Below are positions 43,708-52,389 of a stretch of 64,000 nucleotides of DNA, piece after piece. Numbering within the stretch: the first letter of the stretch is position 1; each line of letters starts with the position of its first letter. Below the pieces are notes generated by a model. It was not told where the DNA came from. It worked only from the letters and a program-made list of their open reading frames with translations, and made no database searches. Source of the stretch: Amycolatopsis bullii (GTDB lineage Bacteria > Actinomycetota > Actinomycetes > Mycobacteriales > Pseudonocardiaceae); assembly GCF_014654205.1 (NCBI RefSeq), contig NZ_BNAW01000023.1:1-64000 (forward strand), written 5' to 3'. A program made the translations under genes and the position numbers.

Positions 43708-44418
43708 ATGCCGAACCTGCTGGTGGTGGAAGACGACGCCGCGATCGGCAGCGTGCTCGAATCGACCCTGCGACTGCACGGTCACCAGGTGTGCTGGTGC
43801 CGCGACGGGCGGACCGCCCTGCAGGCCGCCGAACCCGGCGAATTCGACCTCGTCCTGCTCGACCTCGGCCTGCCCGACCTGGACGGCGTCGAGGTCTGCC
43901 GCCGCCTGCGGGCCGCGCTGCCCGCCGCGGTGCTGGTCATCCTCACCGCGCGGCAGGAGGAGATGGACGTCGTCGTCGGACTCGACGCCGGGGCCGACGA
44001 CTACCTCACCAAGCCGATCCGGCTGGGCGAGCTGCTGGCCAGGGTGCGGGCGCACCTGCGGCGCGGCGCGCCGGCCGGGGCCCGGCCCCCGGTGACCATC
44101 GCCGGGCTGACCGTCGACATCGCCGGCCGCCGCGCCACCCTGGGCGGGCGCGAGGTGGTGCTGCGCGCCAAGGAGTTCGACCTGCTGGCCCGGCTCGCCG
44201 AGCAGCCCGGCGTGGCGGTCAGCCGGGAGACGCTGATGTCCGAGGTCTGGGACGCCCACTGGTACGGCTCGACCAAGACACTGGACGTGCACATCGCGGC
44301 GGTGCGCCGCAAGCTCTCGGCGGCCGCCGGACCCGACGACGAGGTGCCGCGGATCGCCACCCTGCGCGGGCACGGCTACCGGCTGGAAGACCCGGCCCGG
44401 TCCGCGGCCGAAGGGTAG
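43708..44418 (+). CDS. OmpR/PhoB-family response regulator
   Basis: A 236-residue response regulator: receiver with EDD at 8-10, phosphoacceptor Asp52 (VLLDLGLPD), ILTARQEE and LTKPIR, then a winged-helix domain (SVWD-like EVWDAHWYGSTKTLDVHIAAVRR). TAGGCT at 43696-43701 ends 6 bases before the ATG, so the transcript is probably leaderless. The partner kinase begins 2 bases after its stop. Confidence 0.92.
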   Translation: MPNLLVVEDDAAIGSVLESTLRLHGHQVCWCRDGRTALQAAEPGEFDLVLLDLGLPDLDGVEVCRRLRAALPAAVLVILTARQEEMDVVVGLDAGADDYLTKPIRLGELLARVRAHLRRGAPAGARPPVTIAGLTVDIAGRRATLGGREVVLRAKEFDLLARLAEQPGVAVSRETLMSEVWDAHWYGSTKTLDVHIAAVRRKLSAAAGPDDEVPRIATLRGHGYRLEDPARSAAEG

Positions 44419-44420
44419 CC

Positions 44421-45701
44421 GTGCGCCGCCGGATCACCTCGCTGACGGTGCTGGCCGCACTCGTCGCCACCCTGCTGTTCGCGCTTCCGCTGGGCTTCGC
44501 GGTGTGGCAGTACTACCACGACGACGCGAAAGGCGACCTGGAGCGGGCCGCGGACGGCGCCGCGCTCGCCGTGTCACACGAGCTGAACGCCGGCCTGACG
44601 CCGGACGTGCCGCCGTCCGAGGACGAGGACGGCGACGTCGAAGTCGCGATCTACCTCCCGGACGGGCGGCTGGTCGCCGGGCGCGGGCCCGCCGTCGCCG
44701 GCCCGGTCGAACGGCAGGCCGCCAGGGCCACGGTGGACGTCGTCATCGGCCGCGAAGGCGACGAAATGGCCTTGGCGGTGCCGGTGGTCAGCGGCTCCCG
44801 GCTGACCGGCGTGGTCCGCGCCGCGCGGCCGCTGTCCCAGCTGCGGCTGCAGATCATCCTGACCTGGGTCGGCATGACCGGGCTCGCGGTCGTGACGACC
44901 GGGGTGAGCTGGCTGCTGGCCCGGCGGTTCACGAAGCGGCTGGTCCAGCCGCTCGAGGAGCTCGCCGCGACGGCCGAACGGCTCGGCGACGGCGACTTCA
45001 CGGTCCGGTCGCCGCGCGCGGGCATCCCCGAGATCGACCAGGTCGGCGAGACGCTGGACGCCACCGCGGCCCGGATCGGCTCGACGCTGGAGCGCGAGCG
45101 GGCGTTCTCCGCGGAGGCGTCGCACCAGCTGCGCACGCCGCTGACCGGGCTGCGCCTGCAGCTCGAAGCCGCGCTGGAGACACCGGCCGCGGACCCGTAC
45201 GCGGCGATCCGCGCCGGCATCGCGTCCGCCGACCGGCTGGAACGCACCATCGAGGACCTCCTGGCGCTGGGCCGGGAACGCCGGGCACCACGGGCCGAAC
45301 TGGACCTCGGCACGCTCCTCGACGAAGTCCGGCAGGCCGGCGAGGCCCTGCTCGCGCCGCAGGGCCGGGCCATCCGGATCCTCCGGGAAGACCCGCCCCC
45401 GGCGCGCGTGGCGGCCGCGGCGGTCCGGCAGGTCCTCGGCGTGCTGCTGGACAACGCGGTGACCCACGGGCACGGCACGGTCACGGTCCTGGCCCGCGAC
45501 GCCGGTGACGCGCTCGCCATCGACGTCGCCGACGAAGGCCCGGACCTGGGCGAGAAAGACCCGTTCGCGACAGCCCCCACCGGCCACGGCATCGGTCTGC
45601 GCCTGGCTCGCGGCCTCGCCGAAGCCGAAGGCGGCCGCCTCCGGCTCAGCCGCCCCGACCCGCCGACGTTCACCCTCCTCCTCCCCGCCGCCCCGCCGTG
45701 A
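44421..45701 (+). CDS. Sensor histidine kinase
   Basis: A 426-residue kinase. Membrane helix about 8-28 (LTVLAALVATLLFALPLGFAV), extracytoplasmic sensor about 35-145, second helix about 150-175, HAMP (RRFTKRLVQPLEELAATAERL), HisKA with His235 (SAEASHQLRTPLTGL) and an HATPase domain (VLLDNAVTHGHG, DEGPDL, GHGIGLRLARGLAEAEGG). The ATPase lid is short. GTG 44421 follows the regulator stop. The stop codon lies within the first unit of the 21-bp repeat array that follows. Signal unknown; the architecture resembles envelope-stress kinases. Confidence 0.9.
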   Translation: MRRRITSLTVLAALVATLLFALPLGFAVWQYYHDDAKGDLERAADGAALAVSHELNAGLTPDVPPSEDEDGDVEVAIYLPDGRLVAGRGPAVAGPVERQAARATVDVVIGREGDEMALAVPVVSGSRLTGVVRAARPLSQLRLQIILTWVGMTGLAVVTTGVSWLLARRFTKRLVQPLEELAATAERLGDGDFTVRSPRAGIPEIDQVGETLDATAARIGSTLERERAFSAEASHQLRTPLTGLRLQLEAALETPAADPYAAIRAGIASADRLERTIEDLLALGRERRAPRAELDLGTLLDEVRQAGEALLAPQGRAIRILREDPPPARVAAAAVRQVLGVLLDNAVTHGHGTVTVLARDAGDALAIDVADEGPDLGEKDPFATAPTGHGIGLRLARGLAEAEGGRLRLSRPDPPTFTLLLPAAPP

Positions 45702-45865
45702 CCGGAGGGGCATCACCCGTGTCCACAGGGGCATCACGCGTGATTGGAAGGGCATTACGTGTGATTGGAGGGGCATCACGGTGATGCCTCCCGGATCACG
45801 CTCGATGCCCCGCGGATCACGCTCGATGCCTCCCGGATCACGGGTGAAGCCCGCCGGATCACGGT
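45698..45865. repeat. Eight-unit 21-bp repeat array with one orientation switch
   Basis: Four units of the GTGATTGGAGGGGCATCACG type (45698-45718, 45719-45739, 45740-45760, 45761-45781) are followed by four in inverted orientation (GATGCCTCCCGGATCACGCT type; 45782-45802, 45803-45823, 45824-45844, 45845-45865). Period is exactly 21 without indels, so the whole can fold into a long hairpin. It fills the gap between convergent genes and belongs to the same family as 53653-54072. Confidence 0.9.
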
Positions 45866-45875
45866 GGTGAGCCGG

Positions 45876-46697
45876 TCACATCGGGAAGGTTTTCCGGAAG
45901 GTGGCCGAGAGGGGCTCGAGGTCGGCGATGAGGTGGTCGAGTTCGTCGGCGGTCAGGGCGTCGTAGGGGGCCTCCGCGAGCCGGTCGGTCATGGCCTCGA
46001 CGCGGTCCTTCGTGGCCCGGCCGGCGGGCGTGAGCCAGCCGTCCGGGCCGACGAGGCCGCGGGCGCGCATGCCGTCGATCACCGCGTCCAGCTGGGCGGC
46101 GGGCAGGTGCCAGACCCGGCCGAACTTCTCCGCGGGCAGGTCGACGGACAGGGCGTGGAGCACGTGGGCCTCCGTCCCGCCGATGCCCTCGGTCAGCAAC
46201 GCGACGGTGTGGCCGTCGCCGCGGTGCTCCCGCAGCAGGGTGGCCGCGTGCCACAGCCGGGCCACCGGTTCCTGCGGCACCGGGAGCGCACGCAGGGCGG
46301 CGTAGAGCGGACGTCCCCCGACCGGCGCGCTGGTCGCCGCCTTCAGCAGCAGGTCGGCGGCGCGGGCGACGCGCGGGTCGTCGGCCAGGTCACCGAGGAC
46401 CCGCCGCATTCCGGCGACGCAGCCCCACTCGCGGGCGGCCAGCGCCGCCTCGGGCGTGGTCAGCTCCCAGACGCGGGGGATGTGGCGGGCCACCTCGCCG
46501 GGTGCGAAGTTGTAGAAGACCGCGTGGACCACCTCGGCGGGCACGTCCCGGCCGAAGGGGGCGGCCCGGCCGGCGAAGTAGGCGTCCCACACGTTGCGCA
46601 GGCCGAGCGCCATCAGGGCCTCGTCCGACTCGTCGGCGAAGTAGGGCACCAGGCCGATCGGCTCGACCAGGTCGTACATGCGGCGGGCGACGGGCAT
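45876..46697 (-). CDS. SCO6745-like helical protein of unknown function
   Basis: A 273-residue, largely helical cytoplasmic protein resembling the actinobacterial SCO6745 family (MarR-like winged fold). Segments such as RMYDLVEPIGLVPYFADESDEA, LRNVWDAYFAGRAAPFG and PLPVPQEPVARLWHAATLLREHRGDGH are family-like; the last recalls a region conserved for binding or catalysis. ATG 46697 follows GGGGGAAGAAG. The gene diverges from the lysine-catabolism operon across a control region with two palindromes, so it may share its regulation. Function is not established. Confidence 0.72.
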   Translation of the reverse strand: MPVARRMYDLVEPIGLVPYFADESDEALMALGLRNVWDAYFAGRAAPFGRDVPAEVVHAVFYNFAPGEVARHIPRVWELTTPEAALAAREWGCVAGMRRVLGDLADDPRVARAADLLLKAATSAPVGGRPLYAALRALPVPQEPVARLWHAATLLREHRGDGHTVALLTEGIGGTEAHVLHALSVDLPAEKFGRVWHLPAAQLDAVIDGMRARGLVGPDGWLTPAGRATKDRVEAMTDRLAEAPYDALTADELDHLIADLEPLSATFRKTFPM

Positions 46698-46808
46698 CTT
46701 CTTCCCCCTGCGGGTCCGGGCGGCGCCCTCGTGGCGGCCGCTCACCCCCTCCACGAACGGCTCTCCCCGGATCCGACAACGCCGGCCTGAGCAAAATCGG
46801 CTTCGGAA

Positions 46809-46858
46809 CGAATCGCCATGATTCGTCGTCGCTGTGCAATGAATCACCTGTGATTCAT
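46809..46858. promoter_or_regulatory. Double palindromic operator of lysine operon
   Basis: CGAATC-gccat-GATTCG (46809-46825) and ATGAATCAC-ct-GTGATTCAT (46839-46858) share the GAATC/GATTC half-site. Their centres are about 31.5 bp apart, three helical turns. They lie upstream of permease gene 46917 and of the divergent gene 45876-46697. Probable binding site of the cassette's regulator, perhaps the TetR protein encoded at 50817. Confidence 0.65.
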
Positions 46859-46916
46859 CTGTACGGGCAACGTTCTCGTGTTTTCCGCTCCGGAGACGAC
46901 CGTTACCGTCGTCGGC

Positions 46917-48308
46917 ATGACTTTGCGAGCCGCGACGGTGCGGCGGAAACCGGTCGCCGACCTGGTCGCCGAAGGCGATCATGGCACGTTGAAGCGGTCG
47001 CTCGGCCTCGGGCAGCTCACCATGCTCAGCATCGGGGCGACGCTGGGCAGCGGCATCTTCGTCGTGCTCGGCGAGGCCGTCCCGGTGGCCGGCCCGGCTG
47101 TGGTGCTCTCGTTCGTGCTGGCCGGCGTCACGGCGTTGTTCTCCGCGCTGTCCTACGCCGAGCTCGCCGGGATGATCCCGCTGTCCGGATCGTCGTACTC
47201 CTACACCTACGCCACCCTCGGCGAGCTCGTCGCCTGGGTCTGCGGGTGGTGCCTGGTGCTCGAATACGGCGTCTCGGTCGCCTCGGTCGCGGTCGGCTGG
47301 GGCCAGTACCTCAACGAACTGCTGCGGCTGGCCTTCGGCTTCACCATCCCGGACGCGCTCAGCGGACCGCCCGGCGACGGCGGGGTCGTCAACGTGCCCG
47401 CCATCCTCGTCGTCGTCCTCGCGATGCTCCTGCTGCTGTCCGGCGCCAAGGAGAGCGCGCGGGCGAACGCGGTCATGGTCGCGGTCAAGATCGGCACGCT
47501 GGTGCTGTTCTGCGCGATCGCCTTCAGCGCGGTGCAGGCGAAGAACTTCACGCCGTTCCTGCCGCTCGGGCTGGCCGGGCTGAGTGCCGGTGGCGCCAAG
47601 CTGTTCTTCTCCTACATCGGCTTCGACGCGGCCTCGACCGCCGGCGAGGAGGCGAAGAACCCGCAGCGCGACCTGCCGCGGGCGATCCTGCTCTCGCTCG
47701 GCATCGTCACCGTGCTGTACTGCCTGGTCGCGGTGGCCGCCGTCGGCGCCCTGCCCTGGCAGCAGTTCGACGGCCAGGAGGCCGCGCTTTCGCACGTGCT
47801 CGACGTCGTCTCGGACAACCCGTTCTGGGCCGGGCTGCTGGCCGTCGGCGCGATCGTGGCGATCTCCAGCGTCGTGCTGACCGTCCTCTACGGACAGACC
47901 CGCATCCTGTTCGCGATGTCCCGCGACGGCCTGGTCCCGCCCGCTCTCTCCAAAGTGGACGCGAAGACCGGCTCCCCGCGGACCAATACCCTCGTGGTCT
48001 CGGCGTTCGTCGCCGTCCTGGCCGCCTTCATCCCGCTCGGCAAGCTGGCCGACGCCACCAGCATCGGCACGCTGTTCGCGTTCGGGCTGGTCAACATCGC
48101 CGTGCTGATCCTGCGGCGCAGCCAGCCCGACCGCCCGCGGACGTTCCGCGTCCCGCTCGCGCCGGTGACGCCGATCCTGGGCGTGCTCTGCTGCGCGTAC
48201 ATGATGCTCAGCCTCGACGGCGCCACCTGGCTGGTCTTCGGCGCCTGGATGGTCCTGGGGCTGCTGATCTACTTCGGTTACGGGATGCGGAAGTCGAGGC
48301 TGGCGTGA
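46917..48308 (+). CDS. APC-family amino acid permease
   Basis: A 463-residue amino acid permease with about 12 helices. LSIGATLGSGIFVVLGEAV is the helix-1 GSGIF signature and FFSYIGFDAASTAGEEAKNPQRDLP the conserved helix-6/loop region. TACCGT at 46903-46908 suggests a leaderless mRNA starting near the ATG 46917. The stop overlaps the next gene by 4 bases. The neighbouring lysine 2-monooxygenase and amidase make lysine or a related cationic amino acid the likely substrate. Confidence 0.88.
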   Translation: MTLRAATVRRKPVADLVAEGDHGTLKRSLGLGQLTMLSIGATLGSGIFVVLGEAVPVAGPAVVLSFVLAGVTALFSALSYAELAGMIPLSGSSYSYTYATLGELVAWVCGWCLVLEYGVSVASVAVGWGQYLNELLRLAFGFTIPDALSGPPGDGGVVNVPAILVVVLAMLLLLSGAKESARANAVMVAVKIGTLVLFCAIAFSAVQAKNFTPFLPLGLAGLSAGGAKLFFSYIGFDAASTAGEEAKNPQRDLPRAILLSLGIVTVLYCLVAVAAVGALPWQQFDGQEAALSHVLDVVSDNPFWAGLLAVGAIVAISSVVLTVLYGQTRILFAMSRDGLVPPALSKVDAKTGSPRTNTLVVSAFVAVLAAFIPLGKLADATSIGTLFAFGLVNIAVLILRRSQPDRPRTFRVPLAPVTPILGVLCCAYMMLSLDGATWLVFGAWMVLGLLIYFGYGMRKSRLA

Positions 48309-49048
48309 GGGTCGCGATCCACCAGGGCCCGCTCGAGGACCTGCGAGAAATCAACGCCGACCTGGTCGTCACGGCGGAGATGAGCACGACGGGTTACCAC
48401 ATCGGCGCTCGCACGCACGAGCTCGCCGAACCCGCCGACGGCCCCACCGCGGCCCGGATGTCCGCCCTCGCGCGGCAACTGGGCACCGCGCTGGCCTACG
48501 GCTACCCGGAAACCGACGGCGAGCACGTCTACAACAGCGTCCAGCTGGTCGACGCCACCGGACGCCGGCTGGCCAACTACCGCAAGACGCACCTCTTCGG
48601 CGACCTCGACAAGGCCTGGTTCACCCCCGGCGACGAGCCGGTCGTCCAAGCCGACCTCGGCGGCCTCCGGATCGGGCTGCTGATCTGCTACGACGTCGAG
48701 TTCCCCGAGCTGGTCCGCGCGCACGCGCTCGCCGGCACCGAACTGCTGGTCGTGCCGACCGCGCTGATGAGCCCGTACGAGCTGGTCGCCGACACGCTCG
48801 TGCCCGCGCGGGCCTACGAAAGCCAGCTGTTCGTCGCCTACGCGAACCGCTGCGACACCGAGCGGGAGCTGACCTACTGCGGGCGGTCCTGCGTCGTGGC
48901 CCCGACCGGCGAGGTGCTGGCCCGCGCCGGGGCCGGGCCCGAGGTGATCACCGCCGACGTCACCCGGGACGCCTTGGCCGCGTCCCGCCTGGAAAACACC
49001 CACCTGGCCGACCGACGGCCCGACCTGTACCGGGGAACCACCGCATGA
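48305..49048 (+). CDS. davA: Nitrilase-superfamily amidase, probable 5-aminovaleramidase
   Basis: A 247-residue carbon-nitrogen hydrolase. The Glu25-Lys94-Cys128 triad is visible in VVTAEMSTTGY, NYRKTHLFG and LLICYDVEFPE. In the DavBA route, lysine 2-monooxygenase makes 5-aminovaleramide and this amidase hydrolyses it to 5-aminovalerate plus ammonia. The gene is coupled to both the permease (GTGA) and the monooxygenase (ATGA). Alternative amide substrates are possible, but the next gene's identity makes DavA the best reading. Confidence 0.82.
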   Translation: MRVAIHQGPLEDLREINADLVVTAEMSTTGYHIGARTHELAEPADGPTAARMSALARQLGTALAYGYPETDGEHVYNSVQLVDATGRRLANYRKTHLFGDLDKAWFTPGDEPVVQADLGGLRIGLLICYDVEFPELVRAHALAGTELLVVPTALMSPYELVADTLVPARAYESQLFVAYANRCDTERELTYCGRSCVVAPTGEVLARAGAGPEVITADVTRDALAASRLENTHLADRRPDLYRGTTA

Positions 49049-50736
49049 CCTCCGCCGTTCCGACCGCGATCCACCACGACGAACCGGCGGGCCGCCCGAT
49101 CACGATGTTCGGCCCGGACTTCCCGTTCGCCTACGACGACTACCTGGCCCACCCGGCCGGCCTGGGCTCGGTGCCCGCGCACCGGCACGGCACCGAGGTC
49201 GCCGTGATCGGCGGCGGCCTTTCCGGGATCGTCACCGCGTACGAGCTGATGAAGCTGGGCCTGCGGCCGGTGGTGTACGAAGTCGCCGAACTCGGCGGCC
49301 GGCTGCGCACCGTGCGGTTCCCCGGCTGCCCGGACGACGTCGTCGCCGAGATGGGCGCGATGCGCTTCCCGCCCGCGTCGACCGCGCTGTTCCACTACAT
49401 CGACAAGGTCGGCCTGGAGACCACGCCGTTCCCCAACCCGCTCGCCCCGGGAACGCCGAGCACCGTCGTGGACCTGAAGGGGCAGAGCCACTACGCGCGT
49501 ACACCCGAGGACCTGCCGGCCGTCTTCCGGGAGGTCGCCGCGGCCTGGGACCGCACGCTGGCCGAGCACGCCTCCTTCGCCGAGATGCAGACGGCGATCC
49601 GCGACCGCGACGCGAAGACGATCAAGCGGCTGTGGAACGAGCTCGTCCCGCGGCTGGACAACCAGACGTTCTACGGGTTCCTCTGCGACTCCCCCGCGTT
49701 CGCCTCCTTCCGCCACCGCGAGATCTTCGGCCAGGTCGGCTTCGGCACCGGCGGCTGGGACACCGACTTCCCCAACTCCATCCTGGAGATCCTGCGCGTG
49801 GTCTACACGGGAGCGGACGACGAGCACCGCAGCATCGTCGGCGGCAGCAGGCAGCTCCCGCTCCGGTTGTGGGAGCACGCCCCGGAAGGCATCGCTTTCT
49901 GGCCGTCCGGCACCAGCCTCAGCACGCTGCACGGCGGACGGCCGCAGCCCGGCGTCGCGCGGCTGCACCGCACGGCACCGGCCAACATCACCGTGACCGA
50001 CGCGTGCGGGCACATCCGGACGTTCCCGGCCGCGGTGTTCACCGCGCAGAGCTGGATGCTGCTGTCCAACATCGAGTGCGACGAAGCGCTCTTCCCGATC
50101 GACCACTGGACGGCCATCGAGCGCACGCACTACATGGCGTCGTCGAAGGTGTTCGTGCCGGTCGACCGGCCGTTCTGGCTGGACCGAGACGCAGGCACGG
50201 GCCGCGACGCGATGAGCATGACGCTCACCGACCGGATGCCGCGCGGCACGTACCTGCTCGGCGACGACCCGGACGCGCCCGCGGTGATCTGCCTGTCCTA
50301 CACGTGGGCCGACGACTCGCTGAAGTGGCTGCCGCTGCCGGTGGGCGAGCGCGTCGAGGTGATGCTCCAGTCGCTGCGCGAGATCTACCCGGGTGTCGAC
50401 GTCCGGCGGCACATCATCGGCGACCCGGTGACCGTGTCGTGGGAGGCCGAACCGCACTTCATGGGCGCGTTCAAGGCGAACCTGCCCGGCCACTACCGCT
50501 ACCAGCAGCGGCTGTTCACGCACTTCGTGCAGGACGAGCTGCCGGCGCGCTACCGCGGGCTGTTCCTGGCCGGTGACGACATCTCGTGGACGGCGGGCTG
50601 GGCCGAGGGCGCGGTCCAGACCGCGCTGAACGCGGTGTGGGGCGTGCTGCACCACTTCGGCGGGACCACCGATCCGGCGAACCCGGGCCCGGGCGACGGC
50701 TTCGCGGACATCGCACCGATCACGCTGCCGGACTGA
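49045..50736 (+). CDS. davB: L-lysine 2-monooxygenase (FAD-dependent, amide-forming)
   Basis: A 563-residue flavin amine-oxidase-type enzyme. The N-terminal ITMFGPDFPFAYDDYLAHPA, the FAD-binding VAVIGGGLSGIVTAYELMK and the segments EIFGQVGFGTGGWDTDFPNS, MSMTLTDRMPRGTYLLGDD and FLAGDDISWTAGWAEGAVQT match my memory of pseudomonad DavB very closely. DavB oxidatively decarboxylates lysine to 5-aminovaleramide. It is the final catabolic gene of the permease-davA-davB operon. The ATG overlaps the davA stop. Confidence 0.88.
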   Translation: MTSAVPTAIHHDEPAGRPITMFGPDFPFAYDDYLAHPAGLGSVPAHRHGTEVAVIGGGLSGIVTAYELMKLGLRPVVYEVAELGGRLRTVRFPGCPDDVVAEMGAMRFPPASTALFHYIDKVGLETTPFPNPLAPGTPSTVVDLKGQSHYARTPEDLPAVFREVAAAWDRTLAEHASFAEMQTAIRDRDAKTIKRLWNELVPRLDNQTFYGFLCDSPAFASFRHREIFGQVGFGTGGWDTDFPNSILEILRVVYTGADDEHRSIVGGSRQLPLRLWEHAPEGIAFWPSGTSLSTLHGGRPQPGVARLHRTAPANITVTDACGHIRTFPAAVFTAQSWMLLSNIECDEALFPIDHWTAIERTHYMASSKVFVPVDRPFWLDRDAGTGRDAMSMTLTDRMPRGTYLLGDDPDAPAVICLSYTWADDSLKWLPLPVGERVEVMLQSLREIYPGVDVRRHIIGDPVTVSWEAEPHFMGAFKANLPGHYRYQQRLFTHFVQDELPARYRGLFLAGDDISWTAGWAEGAVQTALNAVWGVLHHFGGTTDPANPGPGDGFADIAPITLPD

Positions 50737-50816
50737 CCGTGCCCCGATCGTGGGAGCACATCCGACATAGTGCGGACTACCCTGCCCGGCGCAACGGCCC
50801 GTGCAACGATGGGCGG

Positions 50817-51482
50817 ATGAACACCGAGCCGGCGCCGAGATGGCGAAGACTGGAACCGGACGAACGGAAGGAACAGATCTACGCTTGTGCGGCGCGGCTG
50901 TTCGGTGAGCGTCCCTACTCCGCAGTGTCCACTTCGGACATAGCCGCGGCGGCCGGGGTGGCGCGGGGGCTGATCAACCACTACTTCGGCACCAAACGCG
51001 AGCTGTACCTGGAAATCATCCGCCGCGCGCTGACCGTGCCGCGGCTGGCCGTCGAGATCCTCCCCGACGGGCCGCTCGAACTGCGCGCGGACGTCGCCAT
51101 CGAGTGGTTCCTCGACATGGTCACCAGCCAGGAGCGGATGTGGCTGGCCGCGATCGCGCCCGAAGGCATCGGCCGCGACCTCGAGGTGGAGCGCATTCTC
51201 GAAGAAGCCGACCGCGAATCCGCCGACCGCGTGCTGGAGGCCGTCGGGCTGTCCCGGGAAAGCGAGCACGGACCCGAGCTCAACGCGCTGGTGCGCGCGT
51301 TCGGCGGGATGGTGAAGGCAGCGGGCCGGGAGTGGCTCGTGCGCGGGTCGCTGACGCGGGACCAGGTGCACCTGCTGCTGTCGAAGTCGCTGGTGACCCT
51401 GGTCGGGGAGATCTTCCCGGCCATCCAGGCGGAGCCGCCGCGCACCGGCCCGCCGTCACCGCGGCCGGGCGACTCCGGGTAG
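50817..51482 (+). CDS. TetR-family transcriptional regulator
   Basis: A 221-residue TetR regulator. The N-terminal helix-turn-helix is TSDIAAAAGVARGLINHYFGTKRELYLEII. The rest is a helical ligand-binding domain with a disordered Pro-rich tail. It starts 80 bases after davB in the same direction and is a good candidate for controlling the lysine cassette. A TACCCT segment upstream could be its own -10 box. Confidence 0.88.
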   Translation: MNTEPAPRWRRLEPDERKEQIYACAARLFGERPYSAVSTSDIAAAAGVARGLINHYFGTKRELYLEIIRRALTVPRLAVEILPDGPLELRADVAIEWFLDMVTSQERMWLAAIAPEGIGRDLEVERILEEADRESADRVLEAVGLSRESEHGPELNALVRAFGGMVKAAGREWLVRGSLTRDQVHLLLSKSLVTLVGEIFPAIQAEPPRTGPPSPRPGDSG

Positions 51483-51590
51483 ACCGAAGCCCCCGGCGCC
51501 ACGAGGGGGAGGAGGGCGCCAGGGGCTCCGGGTCAGTGGGCGAACCACCGACGCACGCCCACGGTACGCCGCGGCACTGTCAAGTCGCTG

Positions 51591-52322
51591 TCAACCCGAG
51601 ATGTCCGGATTGCGAAGTTCGTCCAGCCGGTGCGCCAGACCGTCGAGACACCGCCTGACCGCGTAGTCGTAGAGCTGCGCGTAGTAGCCGGAGGCGAGGT
51701 CCGGGTCGCCCATCAGGTCGTGCATCGCCGCACCCAGCTCGGCCATCCCCGGCAGGTCGGCCCGTTCGCGGTAGGTCGCGTACTCCTCGGTGTTGTCGAT
51801 CCGCAGGGCGAGCGCGCCGTCGCGGTCGTCCTCCATCGCGACGAACTGGCAGGCGGTCATCAGCAGCAGGTTGTAGGCCAGCACGCTCTCGCGGCCGAAG
51901 CCGGCGGCCAGCAGCACGCCGATGCCCGCGTCGATGGACCGCGTGGCCGCCTCGACCGACGGGCCGAACAGCGCCAGCCGCCGTGCGCAGCCCGGGTAGG
52001 TCCGCAGCACCGCGCGCAGGCCGGCCAGCAGCTCGGTGAACCACTCCTGCCACGGCAGCCGCTCGTCCGGCAGCTCCAGCAGCCCGACGACCCGGTCGAC
52101 GACGGCGTTCACCACCGCGTCCCGGTCGCCGACGTGGTGGTAGATCACCGCCGGGTAGGCCTCGACCGAGCGGGCCAGCTCCCGCAGCGTCCAGTTGTCC
52201 AGGCCGCGCTGGGCGGTGAGGGCGGTGGCCGCGCTGACGATGCGGTCGGCCGTCAGCGCCGGCAGTCCCGCCGCGGCCCGCGACCGGGGGCGCTGGCCCG
52301 TACCCGAGGATGAGGTCGGCAT
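51591..52322 (-). CDS. TetR-family transcriptional regulator
   Basis: A 243-residue TetR-type regulator with TADRIVSAATALTAQRGLDNW and LRELARSVEAYPAVIYHHVGDRDAVVNAV as the DNA-binding domain. The C-terminal helical domain (TGVLLAAGF-like, YNLLLMTACQFVAMEDDRDG) resembles the TetR_C group that binds hydrophobic ligands. It is divergent from the hydrolase gene at 52390 and probably represses it. ATG 52322 gives a short basic Ser-rich start. Confidence 0.85.
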   Translation of the reverse strand: MPTSSSGTGQRPRSRAAAGLPALTADRIVSAATALTAQRGLDNWTLRELARSVEAYPAVIYHHVGDRDAVVNAVVDRVVGLLELPDERLPWQEWFTELLAGLRAVLRTYPGCARRLALFGPSVEAATRSIDAGIGVLLAAGFGRESVLAYNLLLMTACQFVAMEDDRDGALALRIDNTEEYATYRERADLPGMAELGAAMHDLMGDPDLASGYYAQLYDYAVRRCLDGLAHRLDELRNPDISG

Positions 52323-52389
52323 GGGGCGTAACGGTAACGGCACCGCCGGGCCGGGTGCCAGGTCCGCGCGGGTACGGCAGGATCGGGGT

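Noticed and set aside
45505..45870. Heptad-repeat protein overlapping the kinase end
   Set aside because: The heptads (RGITRDW, MPPGSRS) are translations of the 21-bp array and the frame is otherwise antiphase to the kinase gene.
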